A DNA stretch of 64,000 nucleotides from Zonotrichia leucophrys gambelii (taxonomy: Eukaryota; Chordata; Aves; Passeriformes; Passerellidae), in assembly GCF_028769735.1 (NCBI RefSeq), contig NC_088172.1, positions 95,279,235 to 95,343,234 of the forward strand. The letters run 5' to 3'. Positions 63,770 to 64,000 of the stretch are shown one piece after another; within the stretch, counting starts at the first letter, position 1; each line of letters begins with the position of its first letter. The notes below the pieces were generated by a model. It had not been told where the DNA came from. It did no database searches and saw only the letters and a list, made by a program, of their open reading frames with translations. The position numbers were made by a program, and so were the translations under genes.

Positions 63770-64000
63770 CTTACAAGGTAGCACAAAAGGATTCATCTTT
63801 ATGCAACGCAGTTTTATAAAATCTATCATCCTAAATGTGACAGCATGTAGGATCTTGTGGGTCTGCTGTGACACCACAATGCATAGGAGTTATTAAATAT
63901 AACCAATGCCTCATTTATTACCAGTCAAAGGAGCTACCTTTTAAATGCAAATGTTGAAAATTAAAATGAAGGGTTTAATCAGTAAAGCTCCCCAACCTTA
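63770..64000. other. Unique DNA at window end, no gene seen
   Basis: No gene or repeat recognised; the sequence continues beyond the window. Confidence 0.5.

Noticed and set aside
1..64000. A novel multi-gene system, CRISPR array or operon
   Set aside because: The sequence is vertebrate non-coding DNA; there are no spaced identical repeats of CRISPR type and no clustered coding genes.

Overview
The window looks like nuclear DNA of a bird. The main evidence is interspersed CR1 LINE copies in both orientations, several ending in the avian CR1 3' signature (ACCATTCTATGATT-like), together with ERV-type LTRs of the kind found in bird genomes. The background is AT-rich, with no CpG island. A songbird or other neoavian is plausible, but the sequence does not settle the species.

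I see no convincing protein-coding gene, rRNA, tRNA or CRISPR array. Long open frames are few and trace to repeats or chance: the longest (185 codons, minus strand, 56048-56605) is the antisense of a CR1. The window is best read as intergenic or deep intronic sequence.

Layout. 1-9.4 kb: mostly unique AT-rich DNA with a CR1 at 1.27-1.76 kb (+), a weaker CR1-like piece at 0.8-0.9 kb and a CR1 at 9.1-9.4 kb (-). 9.4-26 kb: unique DNA with simple repeats, a 30-A run at 11.1 kb, a tandem duplication at 21.6 kb and several candidate transcription-factor sites. 26.1-29.4 kb: two different minus-strand LTRs, one still joined to a primer-binding-site-like sequence. 29.4-39.9 kb: unique DNA with a CTCF-like site and a widely spaced 38-bp direct repeat. 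39.95-40.76 kb: a richer-GC patch ending in a 116-bp tandem duplication. 43.8-44.4 kb: a second richer-GC patch with a pyrimidine tract and an exon-like segment. 45.1-47.9 kb: the most repeat-dense part, where an old CR1 endonuclease region (-) is split by a solo LTR (+) flanked by a 6-bp target-site duplication, followed by a 48-bp tandem repeat and another CR1 (-). 47.9-56 kb: unique DNA. 56.0-58.7 kb: three CR1 fragments. 58.7-64 kb: unique DNA with a near-perfect 16-bp hairpin and an RFX-type X-box.

There are no genes working together here. The more interesting signals are the datable nested transposition at 45-46.5 kb, the local duplications, an apparent strand-composition switch near 31-33 kb, and a few high-quality regulatory motifs (CTCF, RFX). 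I found nothing that supports a new biological system.
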